Positions 1-7,921 are shown, counted from the stretch's first letter. The stretch is 27,852 bases of DNA from a virus (IMGVR_UViG_3300027759_000350:1-27852), one strand, 5' to 3'. The notes: a model not told the origin generated them from the sequence alone. Numbers and translations: made by a program.

Positions 1-84
1 GGTCGGCCAATAAAAAACCCCACCTCTGGTGCTGATAGTGATCTTGCGCAAGAGGCCATAAAAGCAGGCTTTATGCCTAAATAA
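1..84 (+). CDS. C-terminal end of an unidentified protein (5' truncated by window edge)
   Basis: An open frame runs in from the left edge and ends with TAA, giving 27 residues that finish in AGFMPK. The fragment starts GRPIKNPTSG and is too short for a family call. It sits just upstream of a putative head-protein module, so a virion protein is possible but that is inference only. No start is visible. Confidence 0.6.
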   Translation, partial: GRPIKNPTSGADSDLAQEAIKAGFMPK

Positions 85-110
85 TGTTAGTGTTAACACC
101 TTTCTAACAT
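84..110 (+). terminator. Possible weak terminator hairpin
   Basis: ATGTTAG and CTAACAT pair perfectly over 7 bp around a 13-nt loop, directly after the stop at 82-84, and are followed by AAGTTTTG. The stem is AT-rich and the T-run is short, so termination is uncertain. The loop side contains the palindrome GTGTTAACAC (90-99), which could form an alternative fold or bind a protein. Confidence 0.3.
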
Positions 111-118
111 AAGTTTTG

Positions 119-126
119 TATAAATA
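119..126 (+). promoter_or_regulatory. T4-type late promoter TATAAATA, 5 nt before the ATG
   Basis: An exact T4 late consensus box ends 5 nt before the ATG at 132. By T4 geometry (box at -13 to -6) transcription would start at the A of that ATG, giving a leaderless message for the HNH gene. Confidence 0.7.
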
Positions 127-131
127 AACTT

Positions 132-783
132 ATGAAACATAAACATCACATAATACCAAGACACCAGGGTGGAACTAATGAGCCTGAAAATATTATCGAA
201 TTGACGATTGAAGAACATGCGGCTGCTCATAAATTATTATATGATCAATTTGGAAGGCATCAAGATTGATTGGTTGGCTTGGAAAGGATTGGCGGGCTTA
301 ATGACAAAAGAAGAAATAGTTAAAGAACACTTAAGCATAGCCGGGAAAAAAGGTGGGTCTGCTGGTAAAGGGGTGACAGGAAATCGCGCTAAAGGTGGAT
401 ATGCAAATTGGGAAAAAAATCGAGAAAAACTTTCAATTATTCTTAAAGACAATGCAATAAAATACGGACATTTGGGTGGTGCTAAAAGTAAAGGTTCATT
501 GTGGATAAACAATGGTGTCGAAACAAAAAAAATAAAGAATGAAGAAATACCAGATGGTTGGGTGTTGGGAAGACTGCCTATGAGTGATGACCAAAAAGAA
601 AAAATAAGCAAAAACCTAACAGGCATAAAAAAGCCTATAAGAACACAAGAACATAAAGATAAAATTTCTAAAAATAAAAGTGGCCGAAAATGGTTTCATG
701 ATCCAGTTAGCAATAAATCCGGTCAATTTAAAATTGAGAATATACCAGAAGGTTGGATTTCTGGTAGAGGGAAAATAGTATAA
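132..783 (+). pseudogene. HNH homing endonuclease, frameshifted by a 4-bp tandem duplication
   Basis: From ATG 132 the first frame encodes an HNH domain: HHIIPRHQGGTNEPENII, then LTIEEHAAAHKLLYDQFG, ending QD-stop at 269. The frame continuing to 783 restarts with DWLAWKGLAGL, the usual continuation in this phage HNH family. The break is at 264-271, where GATT occurs twice in tandem. Removing one copy restores HQ-DWLAWKG in a single frame of about 215 residues. The C-terminal half has two DNA-binding-like repeats (WINNGVETKKIKNEEIPDGW and WFHDPVSNKSGQFKIENIPEGW) with lysine-rich linkers. Such enzymes are free-standing mobile genes inserted between phage genes. Either the gene is dead, or the duplication is an assembly error, or the two halves are made separately; a TTG at 208 could start the second half. 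Confidence 0.82.
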
Positions 784-786
784 ATA
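779..786 (+). promoter_or_regulatory. T4-type late promoter TATAAATA
   Basis: An exact TATAAATA lies 8 nt before ATG 795. The TAA stop of the HNH frame (781-783) is embedded in the box. The predicted leader is about 3 nt. Confidence 0.7.
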
Positions 787-794
787 CATTATAC

Positions 795-1451
795 ATGAAG
801 TCAGAAATACGATTAAAAGATTTACTAACAGTTGATCAAACTGATGGATCATATGAATATGATCCATTGGACATTATGATTACTGCTTATAAAAAGCGTA
901 AAAAAGCATCAATGGTTAGTGAAGAAAATCCAGAAGTTGAGGAGTCTGTCTTTGACACAATGTCAAAGCATGAATTACATGCAGAGTTACTTCGATTAGA
1001 TCGTAATATTAAAAAACTAAACTCTCAGCCTGAAACTCCTGCATCAAAAAGTAATTTGAAAATTTTAAAAACTTCACGAGACTTTATAATGAGTCTCTTG
1101 AAAGAAGACACTTCTGAACTTACTGAAGTGCTGACAGCACAACAACGCATGGCTCGACGTGCAGCCATACGTAAAAACAAATCACGATTAAGGGTTGGCC
1201 GACGTGCAGCATCTCGTCGTCGTGCATCAAATACTGTGTTAAAAGCACGTGCAATGCGTGCAGCTCGCAATGAACTTGCAAAGCGTTTGACTGGTGGAAA
1301 GAGTAAAGGTGAACTATCCTATGCTGCTCGTGCAAACGTTGAAAGACAGCTTGCTCGCAAAAAGGGAATTATTAAAAGTTTAGCGGCACGCCTTATTAGT
1401 CAAGTCCGAACAAAGGAAAACCAACGCCTTAAAAACAAAAATAAGAGATGA
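795..1451 (+). CDS. Basic head-associated protein, candidate internal (packaged) protein
   Basis: The 218-residue protein has two halves. Residues 1-117 are mixed to acidic and start IRLKDLLTVDQTD. Residues 118-218 are extremely rich in Arg, Lys and Ala (RRAAIRKNKSRLRVGRRAAS, then RRRAS, ARAMRAARNE), typical of a nucleic-acid-binding tail. I recognise the basic Arg/Ala-rich C-terminus as a type recurrent in marine T4-like phages, of unknown function, found next to head genes. LTE at 109-111 sits at the junction and fits the (L/I)xE cleavage rule of T4-type prohead proteases, so maturation could release the basic half inside the capsid. That is inference. A late promoter lies just upstream and the stop overlaps the next gene's upstream ATG (ATGA at 1448). 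Confidence 0.7.
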   Translation: MKSEIRLKDLLTVDQTDGSYEYDPLDIMITAYKKRKKASMVSEENPEVEESVFDTMSKHELHAELLRLDRNIKKLNSQPETPASKSNLKILKTSRDFIMSLLKEDTSELTEVLTAQQRMARRAAIRKNKSRLRVGRRAASRRRASNTVLKARAMRAARNELAKRLTGGKSKGELSYAARANVERQLARKKGIIKSLAARLISQVRTKENQRLKNKNKR

Positions 1452-1456
1452 ATAAA

Positions 1457-2485
1457 ATGAAATCGTTTAAGACGTATGTTGAAGAAAAGGTAAATGAGAT
1501 TGTTGTCTCATTTGGTCGCTTTAATCCTCCGACAATTGGTCATGAGGAAAACATAGTTGCTATTGCTAAAATTGCAAAGAACAAACCATTTAGAATATAC
1601 GCTTCTCAGAGCGAGGATCCTAAGAAAAATCCTCTGCCATATAAAGAGAAAATTGACTTTATGCGCAAAATGTTTCCTAAATATGGTCGAAACATTATCT
1701 TTGATCGTGACGTAAAAAATGTATTTGACATTGCAGTGCGCGCATATGACGAAGGCTATACTCGTCTTACACTTCCAGTGGGAAGTGATCGTGTTTCTGA
1801 ATTTAAAGCCCTGTTACAAAAATATGATGGAGTAAAAGGCACACATGGTTACTATAAGTTTTCTGATGGCATAAATGTAGTGTCAACTGGCAGTCGCGAT
1901 CCTGACGTTGATAGCCGAACCGGTGAGGCCACATTTAAAGTAAGCGCATCAAAGATGAGGAGTGCTGCATTTGAAAATGATTTTCAAACGTTTTCAAAAG
2001 GCCTTCCAAAGACATTTGGAAATGCAAAAGAACTCTTTAATGCAGTGCGTAAAGGTATGGGACTAGAAGAGAGTCATAATTTTCGTACACACATACAACT
2101 CGACACTGTAAATGAAACACGTGAACGATATATTGCTGGTGAAATATTTAATATTGGTGAACGTGTGCTCTCTAAAAAAGATGGTGAGGTCTACATTATA
2201 GTTGAGCGTGGTGCAAATTTTGTAAAGTGCACAAATGAAACACGGACTGCGCAGTCTAAGTTTTTTATAAATGATATACTTTCAGAAGAGACCTGGGAAG
2301 ATGGCTATGAGCGCCGTGTTGTAAAAACAACTGACCCTGATCGTTTAGAGGCTGGATACAAATGGAGAATCAAAGGGAAAGATGACGCGGCTCGTACAAT
2401 AAAATACTACAAGAACAAGCCGGACTTTAAAGAATTTACAAACCAAATGAAAAGAGTTGCAGGACATGAATTTGGAAGTCGATAA
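1457..2485 (+). CDS. Nucleotidyltransferase-like (NMN adenylyltransferase / cytidylyltransferase fold) with capsid-targeting-like N-terminus
   Basis: The 342-residue protein begins with a short peptide, MKSFKTYVEEK, followed by a nucleotidyltransferase domain: GRFNPPTIGHEE (20-31, the TxGH nucleotide-binding signature), PVGSDRVSEF (about 107-116) and VSASKMR (162-168, the ISxTxxR-type phosphate-binding motif). This fold transfers a nucleotidyl group, for example ATP plus NMN to NAD, but the substrate cannot be read from sequence. Residues about 200-342 form an extra domain of unknown role. The start is chosen at 1457, with AAGAG about 10 nt upstream; ATG 1448, overlapping the previous stop, would add three residues. 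It lies inside a head-protein module, and its N-terminus resembles the T4 capsid-targeting sequence, so packaging in the virion is possible. Confidence 0.8.
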   Translation: MKSFKTYVEEKVNEIVVSFGRFNPPTIGHEENIVAIAKIAKNKPFRIYASQSEDPKKNPLPYKEKIDFMRKMFPKYGRNIIFDRDVKNVFDIAVRAYDEGYTRLTLPVGSDRVSEFKALLQKYDGVKGTHGYYKFSDGINVVSTGSRDPDVDSRTGEATFKVSASKMRSAAFENDFQTFSKGLPKTFGNAKELFNAVRKGMGLEESHNFRTHIQLDTVNETRERYIAGEIFNIGERVLSKKDGEVYIIVERGANFVKCTNETRTAQSKFFINDILSEETWEDGYERRVVKTTDPDRLEAGYKWRIKGKDDAARTIKYYKNKPDFKEFTNQMKRVAGHEFGSR

Positions 2486-4259
2486 CACTATACTTGAAGA
2501 CTATGGCGCTGGTTTTGAAGGGACAAATGCGCTAAGAGATAAATACATAAAAGACACCCCAGGACAACGCATACAACAATTTAAAACCAAGATGAAACAA
2601 AAAACATATCAAGAGTTTGAAGCTCAACACAAAAAGATGTATCCTTCACATACGACGGATCAAATAAAAGCTGCATACAAAAAATACAGCGAATATTTTG
2701 AAATGGAAGAAGTTGATCTTGAAGAAGCCAAGGATCCAAAACAAGCAGCAGATTTTCAGCGAGTGATTTATGGTCTAATGAAGCAGGATGACTATAATAA
2801 AAAATGGAAGCTTGGTAAATATCGACCAGCTGGAAATAAATTGGCTGGACCTGGTGGACTCTATAAAAATCTGCTTATGCCCAGTAAAAAAGAATCTGAA
2901 ATGGAAGAAGTTTATGGTGAATCATGGGTTGTGTACAATAAAGATACCAAAGCAAAAATCAAACCTTTCAAAACAAGAAAAGGTGCGTATGAATATGCTG
3001 CAAAAAATGGAGGCGTTGTATACAGTGGTGAATATTACCATGATCACCAAGATGACATTAATTCCGGTAAACTTGTAAAAGAAGAATCTTTACAAGAAGC
3101 TGTTCCAAAAATTGACGTTGAAGAACTGCTTGATGCAGCTGCTAAAATGCGAAAGGAAATGCCGGCATTGCGTAAAGGACAATCTATAATGATTACCTTA
3201 CATAATATGAATCCAAAACTATATTCAATGGCAGTGGACAAAGCAGATGCATTTACGGTTGACGCAAAAATCCCAGATTTGATCAACTTCTTGGATCCAA
3301 AATATTATGCTGAATCCGCAAATCTTGATGAAGCTATGGAACCACAAAATACAAGTTATGGATATTATGGAACAGTTGACGTCGAAAAATATAAGCTTAT
3401 TGCTTACAAAGAAATGGCTGATACTGTATTAAAGATAGTTCGTGCTAAAAAAATCTTTGCTAATTTCCCAAATATTACTAGTAATGCAGACCAAGAATCA
3501 GCTGTTGTAAAATACCTTGATTCTAAGCATGGTCGTCATATTGCTGATGGAAATGATTCACCGACCTATATTGAAAAAGATTTTACTAAATTCCTTAAGG
3601 ACTTTGCAGTTGGACACTATATGGAATCATCTGGCCTTGAAGAAGGAAGATTTTTTAATGTTAGAGACTATATGGCAACTTCTGAAAAATCACAATTTGG
3701 CGGTTATAGACCACATATTGTTGATAAAGCCGGCAAGACTATGTATTTGTCAGTAGCAGCGTATAACACTCCAGATGAGGCAAAAGATCACGCTGAAAAC
3801 TATTTGAAACAATACGCTCGCGGAATCAGTGAACCAAGAGTACCAATTAAAGGTACATATGTTAAAGAAGCCATTAACATTAGAGACTATATGGCAACTT
3901 CTGAAAAATCACAATTTGGCGGTTATACTCCAATTGTAGTTGATAAAAAGGGTAAGGTAATGTATTCTGGTCAAGCGTCTTATAACACTCCAGATGAGGC
4001 AAAAGATCACGCTGAAAACTATTTGAAACAATACGCTCGCGGAATCGGCGAACCAAGAGTACCAGTTAAGGGTACATATGTTAAAGAATCTACAGAAGAA
4101 ATTTCTTTGGAAGAACGTCGTCAAATGAAAATTGTTGCACTTGCCACAGGCTCAACTGATCTTGATAAAATCTATGAATATGTGACAACACAACCTGTGC
4201 AATATTCATCTATCGTAGAGCTAAAAGAAAGCTTTAATAAATACATTAACACCCCATGA
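2466..4259 (+). CDS. Large head-associated protein with internal tandem repeat
   Basis: The 597-residue protein is acidic and modular. Short segments such as VDLEEAKDP, ESLQEAVPK, SANLDEAMEP and SGLEEGRFF separate small domains and fit (L/I)xE prohead-protease sites. One module (ESWVVYNKDTKAKIKPFKTR to VVYSGEYYHD) has the look of a small phage virion domain. Two near-identical 73-residue modules (RDYMATSEKSQFGGY to GTYVKE) lie near the C-terminus. The start is ATG 2466, overlapping the previous gene by 20 nt; TTG 2457 is an alternative. AGGAC lies just upstream of the ATG but too close to be a convincing ribosome site. It probably belongs to the head with its neighbours. A catalytic role cannot be assigned. 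Confidence 0.7.
   Translation: MNLEVDNTILEDYGAGFEGTNALRDKYIKDTPGQRIQQFKTKMKQKTYQEFEAQHKKMYPSHTTDQIKAAYKKYSEYFEMEEVDLEEAKDPKQAADFQRVIYGLMKQDDYNKKWKLGKYRPAGNKLAGPGGLYKNLLMPSKKESEMEEVYGESWVVYNKDTKAKIKPFKTRKGAYEYAAKNGGVVYSGEYYHDHQDDINSGKLVKEESLQEAVPKIDVEELLDAAAKMRKEMPALRKGQSIMITLHNMNPKLYSMAVDKADAFTVDAKIPDLINFLDPKYYAESANLDEAMEPQNTSYGYYGTVDVEKYKLIAYKEMADTVLKIVRAKKIFANFPNITSNADQESAVVKYLDSKHGRHIADGNDSPTYIEKDFTKFLKDFAVGHYMESSGLEEGRFFNVRDYMATSEKSQFGGYRPHIVDKAGKTMYLSVAAYNTPDEAKDHAENYLKQYARGISEPRVPIKGTYVKEAINIRDYMATSEKSQFGGYTPIVVDKKGKVMYSGQASYNTPDEAKDHAENYLKQYARGIGEPRVPVKGTYVKESTEEISLEERRQMKIVALATGSTDLDKIYEYVTTQPVQYSSIVELKESFNKYINTP
3660..4091 (+). repeat. In-frame tandem duplication, 219-bp period
   Basis: Two copies (3660-3878 and 3879-4091) are in register by exactly 219 bp (73 codons). 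Long stretches are identical at nucleotide level, for example AGAGACTATATGGCAACTTC at 3663 and 3882 and GGTACATATGTTAAAGAA at 3852 and 4071. They diverge in the middle (RPHIVDKAGKTMYLSVAA versus TPIVVDKKGKVMYSGQAS). The divergence argues against an assembly duplicate and for a real duplication of one domain. Confidence 0.93.
4236..4243 (+). promoter_or_regulatory. Possible late promoter AATAAATA
   Basis: AATAAATA lies inside the end of the preceding gene, 12 nt before ATG 4256. It matches the NATAAATA form but could be chance in AT-rich coding sequence. Confidence 0.35.
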
Positions 4260-5035
4260 AAACACTCAATCAAATATTAAATGAGTCTGAAAACACAGAT
4301 TTAAAACTCCTTAAGACATTTTTAAAGTCAGTAGGTTTTACACAGGCCGAGTCTAATACAAAGACATACAAAACAAGCGCTGCAAATGTATTAGAACTCT
4401 ATGGTATTGCAATGAGAGCTGGTAAATGGGCAGACATCTATGTTGCAATTACTGACGATGCTAAACCATATTGGATCATAGACAACGAAGGAAGAGATAT
4501 GTACTTGTCTGTTAACGATGCAATCAAAGCACTTCAAAAACGCATGCGTACAATTAAAGAGGGCGAAGACACTGAAGAAGTTGACTCAATTGGAGAGACT
4601 CTCTCGTTGCTTGATCAAATTTCTGAGATGACTGAAGAACTCTATGATGCCCTTGCAGATCAAGATTCACTTGATGAGTCTGTAATTTCTGAGGTGCAAT
4701 CAATCTATTCGCATGTTGATGATTTTTACAACACAGTTGATGAAAAATATGGCATTGAGTCAGATGACGATGAGTATGACTTTTCAGACATGAAAGAAGA
4801 ACTTGAAACTGTAACTGAAGAGATTGACTATACCAAATTTAAACGTCTTGCATCAGTAGGTCTTGTTGACTCGGCTGAAATTTCTAAACTTGTTCTTGCT
4901 ATGAAAGCATTAGAATCTGGTAAGGCAATTTCAACCTCCCAAAAGGATATTATCAGCAGCACCTTCTTGTCACTTGTTGCAATTGTTACTGGTGATTCAA
5001 CCGTGCTTAGTAAAATAACTAAAGAGTTAAAGTAA
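4256..5035 (+). CDS. Acidic head-associated protein of unknown function
   Basis: The 259-residue protein starts MKTLNQILNESENTD, a short amphipathic leader resembling the T4 capsid-targeting peptide. It then has a compact domain (about 15-105, including WADIYVAITDDAKPYWIID and a YLSVNDAIKALQ helix), a very acidic helical middle (EGEDTEEVDSIGETLS, SDDDEYDFSDMKEE) and a helical C-terminus. ISEVQS and SLDESVISE resemble prohead-protease sites. It overlaps the previous stop by 4 nt (ATGA). I do not recognise a family. Position and composition suggest a scaffold-like or internal head protein. Confidence 0.68.
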   Translation: MKTLNQILNESENTDLKLLKTFLKSVGFTQAESNTKTYKTSAANVLELYGIAMRAGKWADIYVAITDDAKPYWIIDNEGRDMYLSVNDAIKALQKRMRTIKEGEDTEEVDSIGETLSLLDQISEMTEELYDALADQDSLDESVISEVQSIYSHVDDFYNTVDEKYGIESDDDEYDFSDMKEELETVTEEIDYTKFKRLASVGLVDSAEISKLVLAMKALESGKAISTSQKDIISSTFLSLVAIVTGDSTVLSKITKELK

Positions 5036-5042
5036 CAACAAA

Positions 5043-6314
5043 ATGCCTACCCAATACATATCAAGCACTAATACTCTAACGCGGCAAAATGCGCGTTATG
5101 AGGTAAATATGCTTTCAGATCAAATTACACCGGGTGGCACTCTTGTAGATGCATTTGGACGGTTGCGTATGTCTGAACCATACACACTATTTGAAAGCCA
5201 ACATCGTTATACCGAAAATGATAAATGGAGTACTGTAACTGCGTCTGGCGGAAGCACCACTCATGTCTCTGCGGAGAGTGCAATCAATATGTCAGTTACA
5301 ACAACAACTGGCAGCAAGGTCATTCGCGAGTCAAAGCGGGTAATGCCATATCAACCTGGGAAAAGTTTGCTCATTATGTCAACCTTTGTTATGTCAGCTC
5401 CAACTGCTGGACTACGCCAAAGAGTTGGTTATTTTGGTAGTGACAATGGAATATATTTAGAAAATGACGGGACTGGAAACTTTATTGTACTTCGCAGCCA
5501 AAGCTTAGGTACAACAATTCGCGTACCTCAAAGCGAATGGATCGGCGATAAATTTAATGGATCCGGTTATTCAGACGTGACACTCGACGTTACAAAGTCA
5601 AATATTTTTTGGATTGATGTTGAATGGCTCGGTGTAGGTGATGTTCGTTGCGGATTTATTGTACACGGTAAACCTGTTGTTGCTCATATATTTCACAATG
5701 ATAACGTTCGCACTACAACATACATGACAACTGCGTGTCTGCCAATACGCTATGAAATTGAAAATTTAGGATCTGCTAGTGGAACACTTAAACAAATATG
5801 CAGCACTGCTATTTCAGAGGGTGGCTATAATCCAGAATCCATTTCATATCATCAAGCGTCATCGGCTTCAGTATTTGTCACACGATCAACTAATGCAACA
5901 ACTGGTGACCGCGGAAAATTTTTCAATGCAGTATCAATTCGCTTATCATCATCTAAGTTAGATGGTATAATAGTTCCAACTGGAGTTTCTGTTGTTATTG
6001 AACAAAATAAAAAATATCAATGGGCACTGATAAAAAATGCAACATTTGCAACAACACCAACATGGTCTTCACATCCAGATTGTTCAACAGTTGAATTCTC
6101 AATAAGTGATTCAATTATGAATGGCGGCGTTGTAGTAAAATCTGGATTTATTACAAATGCAAGTGAATCTGTAGAATTAACAAATATAGGAAACCTTTTC
6201 TTACAATTAGGAAGAACACAAGGAGGTGTATCTGATACATATACATTGGGAATTGCTGCAGATTCAACAAATTCAACATTTAATGCATTATTAAGTTGGC
6301 ATCAAATTATATGA
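5043..6314 (+). CDS. Virion surface/structural protein (DAFGRLRxSEP family)
   Basis: The 423-residue protein is rich in beta-type residues, Ser, Thr and Gly, with no membrane segment or catalytic motif. The segment DAFGRLRMSEPYTLFESQHR (about 38-57) is a signature I recognise from predicted structural proteins of marine phages, where it opens a beta-rich domain. The rest (repeated short strands, NDGTGNFIVLRSQS, GVGDVRCGFIVHGKP) is consistent with a fibre, head-decoration or receptor-facing protein. It follows the previous gene by 7 nt and overlaps the next by 4 nt. Structural assignment is fairly secure; the exact location on the virion is unknown. Confidence 0.72.
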   Translation: MPTQYISSTNTLTRQNARYEVNMLSDQITPGGTLVDAFGRLRMSEPYTLFESQHRYTENDKWSTVTASGGSTTHVSAESAINMSVTTTTGSKVIRESKRVMPYQPGKSLLIMSTFVMSAPTAGLRQRVGYFGSDNGIYLENDGTGNFIVLRSQSLGTTIRVPQSEWIGDKFNGSGYSDVTLDVTKSNIFWIDVEWLGVGDVRCGFIVHGKPVVAHIFHNDNVRTTTYMTTACLPIRYEIENLGSASGTLKQICSTAISEGGYNPESISYHQASSASVFVTRSTNATTGDRGKFFNAVSIRLSSSKLDGIIVPTGVSVVIEQNKKYQWALIKNATFATTPTWSSHPDCSTVEFSISDSIMNGGVVVKSGFITNASESVELTNIGNLFLQLGRTQGGVSDTYTLGIAADSTNSTFNALLSWHQII

Positions 6315-6625
6315 TACGCTTTAAAGACTACATCTCTGAAGAGGCTGAGTATGATGGCCGAAAGGTTGAACTAAACAACCCATTTCGTTCAACTGATGAA
6401 AAGCATAAGTTCTATGTCTATGTTCGTAATGAAAAAGGCAATGTAATTAAACTTGGATTTGGAGACCCCCAGGCTGAGATTAAACGCGATGATCCTGAAC
6501 GTCTAAAAAACTTCCGAGCACGTCATCAATGTGACACTGACCCAGGTCCAAAATGGAAAGCTCGTTATTGGAGTTGCAAATTTTGGGAAAAAGGAAAAAC
6601 AGTGACTGACCTGTTGTCTACATAA
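6311..6625 (+). CDS. Small conserved phage protein (FGDP...RARHxCD family)
   Basis: The 104-residue protein overlaps the previous stop by 4 nt (ATGA), which fixes the start better than the TTG at 6296. It begins MIRFKDYISEEAEYDG, another capsid-targeting-like leader with an ISE site. It then has KFYVYVRNEKGNVIKLGFGD, IKRDDPERLKNFRARHQCD and ARYWSCKFW. This pattern is a small family I recognise from marine phages and some large algal viruses; function is unknown. One cysteine in RARHQCD and one in YWSCKFW could help bind a metal. Confidence 0.75.
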   Translation: MIRFKDYISEEAEYDGRKVELNNPFRSTDEKHKFYVYVRNEKGNVIKLGFGDPQAEIKRDDPERLKNFRARHQCDTDPGPKWKARYWSCKFWEKGKTVTDLLST

Positions 6626-6634
6626 AAGCGCATA

Positions 6635-6642
6635 TATAAATT
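6635..6642 (+). promoter_or_regulatory. Late promoter variant TATAAATT, 5 nt before ATG
   Basis: TATAAATT in the 22-nt gap ends 5 nt before ATG 6648, predicting a leaderless transcript. No Shine-Dalgarno sequence fits in the gap. Confidence 0.6.
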
Positions 6643-6647
6643 ATATT

Positions 6648-7016
6648 ATGCAGCTTTTACATGAATTGACCAATAAAAACTTTCTGATATATGCCGCAAA
6701 ACACTATAATAATCCAGGGTGTTTGGACATAAAGGATTTTGAGTCAGACCTTGCTCACCTAAAATACATTAAAAAACTTCTTAAGAAGTATGGTGATAAA
6801 GGTGTCCTGCAAGAGAGATTAATTCTTAACCATATTATTATTTTTCATAATATGTTTTATCCAGAGGCAGCAACTCGTATGTGCTTCTATAAGGTTCATG
6901 AAGAGAATTGGCCTGCATTAAAAACCTTTCTCTTGTATTTAAACTACATCCCAAATGGCGATTATATAAATATACCTATTGATCTAAATATAGCAAGAAC
7001 ACTTCAAAAAATTTAA
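6648..7016 (+). CDS. Conserved T4-like phage protein (DUF7207-like)
   Basis: The 122-residue helical protein has the pattern NFLIYAAKHYNNP, then FESDLAHLKYIKKLLKKY, then LQERLILNHIIIFHNMF and EAATRMCFYKV. I recognise it as a small conserved family found in many T4-like phages near neck or tail genes (remembered as DUF7207). No catalytic residues are apparent and the function is unknown. The start is fixed by the late promoter immediately upstream. The next gene begins 4 nt after the stop. Confidence 0.75.
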   Translation: MQLLHELTNKNFLIYAAKHYNNPGCLDIKDFESDLAHLKYIKKLLKKYGDKGVLQERLILNHIIIFHNMFYPEAATRMCFYKVHEENWPALKTFLLYLNYIPNGDYINIPIDLNIARTLQKI

Positions 7017-7020
7017 TTAT

Positions 7021-7605
7021 ATGGGACTATTTACACGCGTTAGCGATACAATTTATGCATTCAGGTTTTTACGTCTATTGACGACTCCATGGGAAAAGAC
7101 TGGTGCATACAAGGCAGGTCTTATAGATGCAACAGGCAAACTACTTCGTAAGCCTGAGACAAGTGAAGAAAAAAGCAAATACAACATTTTTCATCGACTT
7201 GTCTTTAACGTTAAAAAATTACTAAATAAATTACCATTGGGAAAAACAACAATTGCATCATATTTTGCTGCATTTTATCTCATTAAAGAAAAAACTGGGT
7301 TGTCTGACAAACAGATTGCACATGCTATACAAGAAGCGACTGGATTTGATCCTCTTGAAATTGAATTGCATGAGTCGTCATGGTATATGGTTGAAGACAA
7401 CAAACTGCGCTGTGGCCGATACACATTGCTAAATGACATTGCAATGCCAGCAACTGGCGAAGTCTTTGCTCTTAAAAATTCGACAGTTATTGTTAAAGAA
7501 GACTCTGCCCCATGTGGAAATATTTTTGGTGTAAATGTATATTCTGCATTTCACACATCAACGCGCCAAAACATTTTAATAACTCAACACGATATTAACC
7601 AATGA
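7021..7605 (+). CDS. Conserved marine-phage protein of unknown function
   Basis: The 194-residue protein has a basic N-terminal half containing YAFRFLRLLTTPWEKTGAYK, IDATGKLLRKPETSEEKSKY and FHRLVFNVKKLLNKLP, typical of a conserved family in marine T4-like phages. The segment around TTIASYFAAFYLIKEKTG is moderately hydrophobic and could touch a membrane or pack as a core helix. The C-terminal part (about 120-194) looks like a small beta domain. It overlaps the next gene by 4 nt. A TATAAATA at 6965-6972 inside the preceding gene might serve as a promoter. No biochemical function can be assigned. Confidence 0.68.
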   Translation: MGLFTRVSDTIYAFRFLRLLTTPWEKTGAYKAGLIDATGKLLRKPETSEEKSKYNIFHRLVFNVKKLLNKLPLGKTTIASYFAAFYLIKEKTGLSDKQIAHAIQEATGFDPLEIELHESSWYMVEDNKLRCGRYTLLNDIAMPATGEVFALKNSTVIVKEDSAPCGNIFGVNVYSAFHTSTRQNILITQHDINQ

Positions 7606-7901
7606 AAACTGAAGACACCACAACAAGCAATGTAGCAATGCCGCCATCAAATTACCCGCGTTCTGGTGCAACATGGAAAATGTTTGATGTTCCTACACTC
7701 ATCTTTAGACGTTTTGAAACCGGTAGAAATAAGTTTGAACGTTGGAGTAAATATCTCGACATGTCAGATGGAGAACAGTCGTCACTCTATAACTATGCAA
7801 AGAAAAATAGCAAACACACAATTATATTGCGTGACTCTGCTAGTGGTGCACTACGCAGCATACGCCGCCGTGCAATGAATGAAAATCAGCCAAACGTATA
7901 A
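7602..7901 (+). CDS. Small conserved phage protein
   Basis: The 99-residue basic protein has core motifs FDVPTLIFRRFETGRNKFER and ILRDSASGALRSIRRRA, which I recognise as a small family accompanying the preceding gene in marine T4-like phages. The function is unknown. The arginine-rich C-terminus suggests contact with nucleic acid or an acidic partner. Translation is probably coupled to the upstream gene through the ATGA overlap at 7602. Confidence 0.65.
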   Translation: MKTEDTTTSNVAMPPSNYPRSGATWKMFDVPTLIFRRFETGRNKFERWSKYLDMSDGEQSSLYNYAKKNSKHTIILRDSASGALRSIRRRAMNENQPNV

Positions 7902-7921
7902 AATATATAAAAAAATAGTTT

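Noticed and set aside
3660-4091. CRISPR-like or assembly-made repeat
   Set aside because: Two tandem in-frame copies with coding divergence in the middle; no spacers, and not identical as an assembly duplicate would be.
6965-6972. TATAAATA inside the gene at 6648 as a definite late promoter for 7021
   Set aside because: It lies in coding sequence 48 nt before the next ATG, unlike the 4-12 nt spacing of the other boxes; kept only as a possibility.
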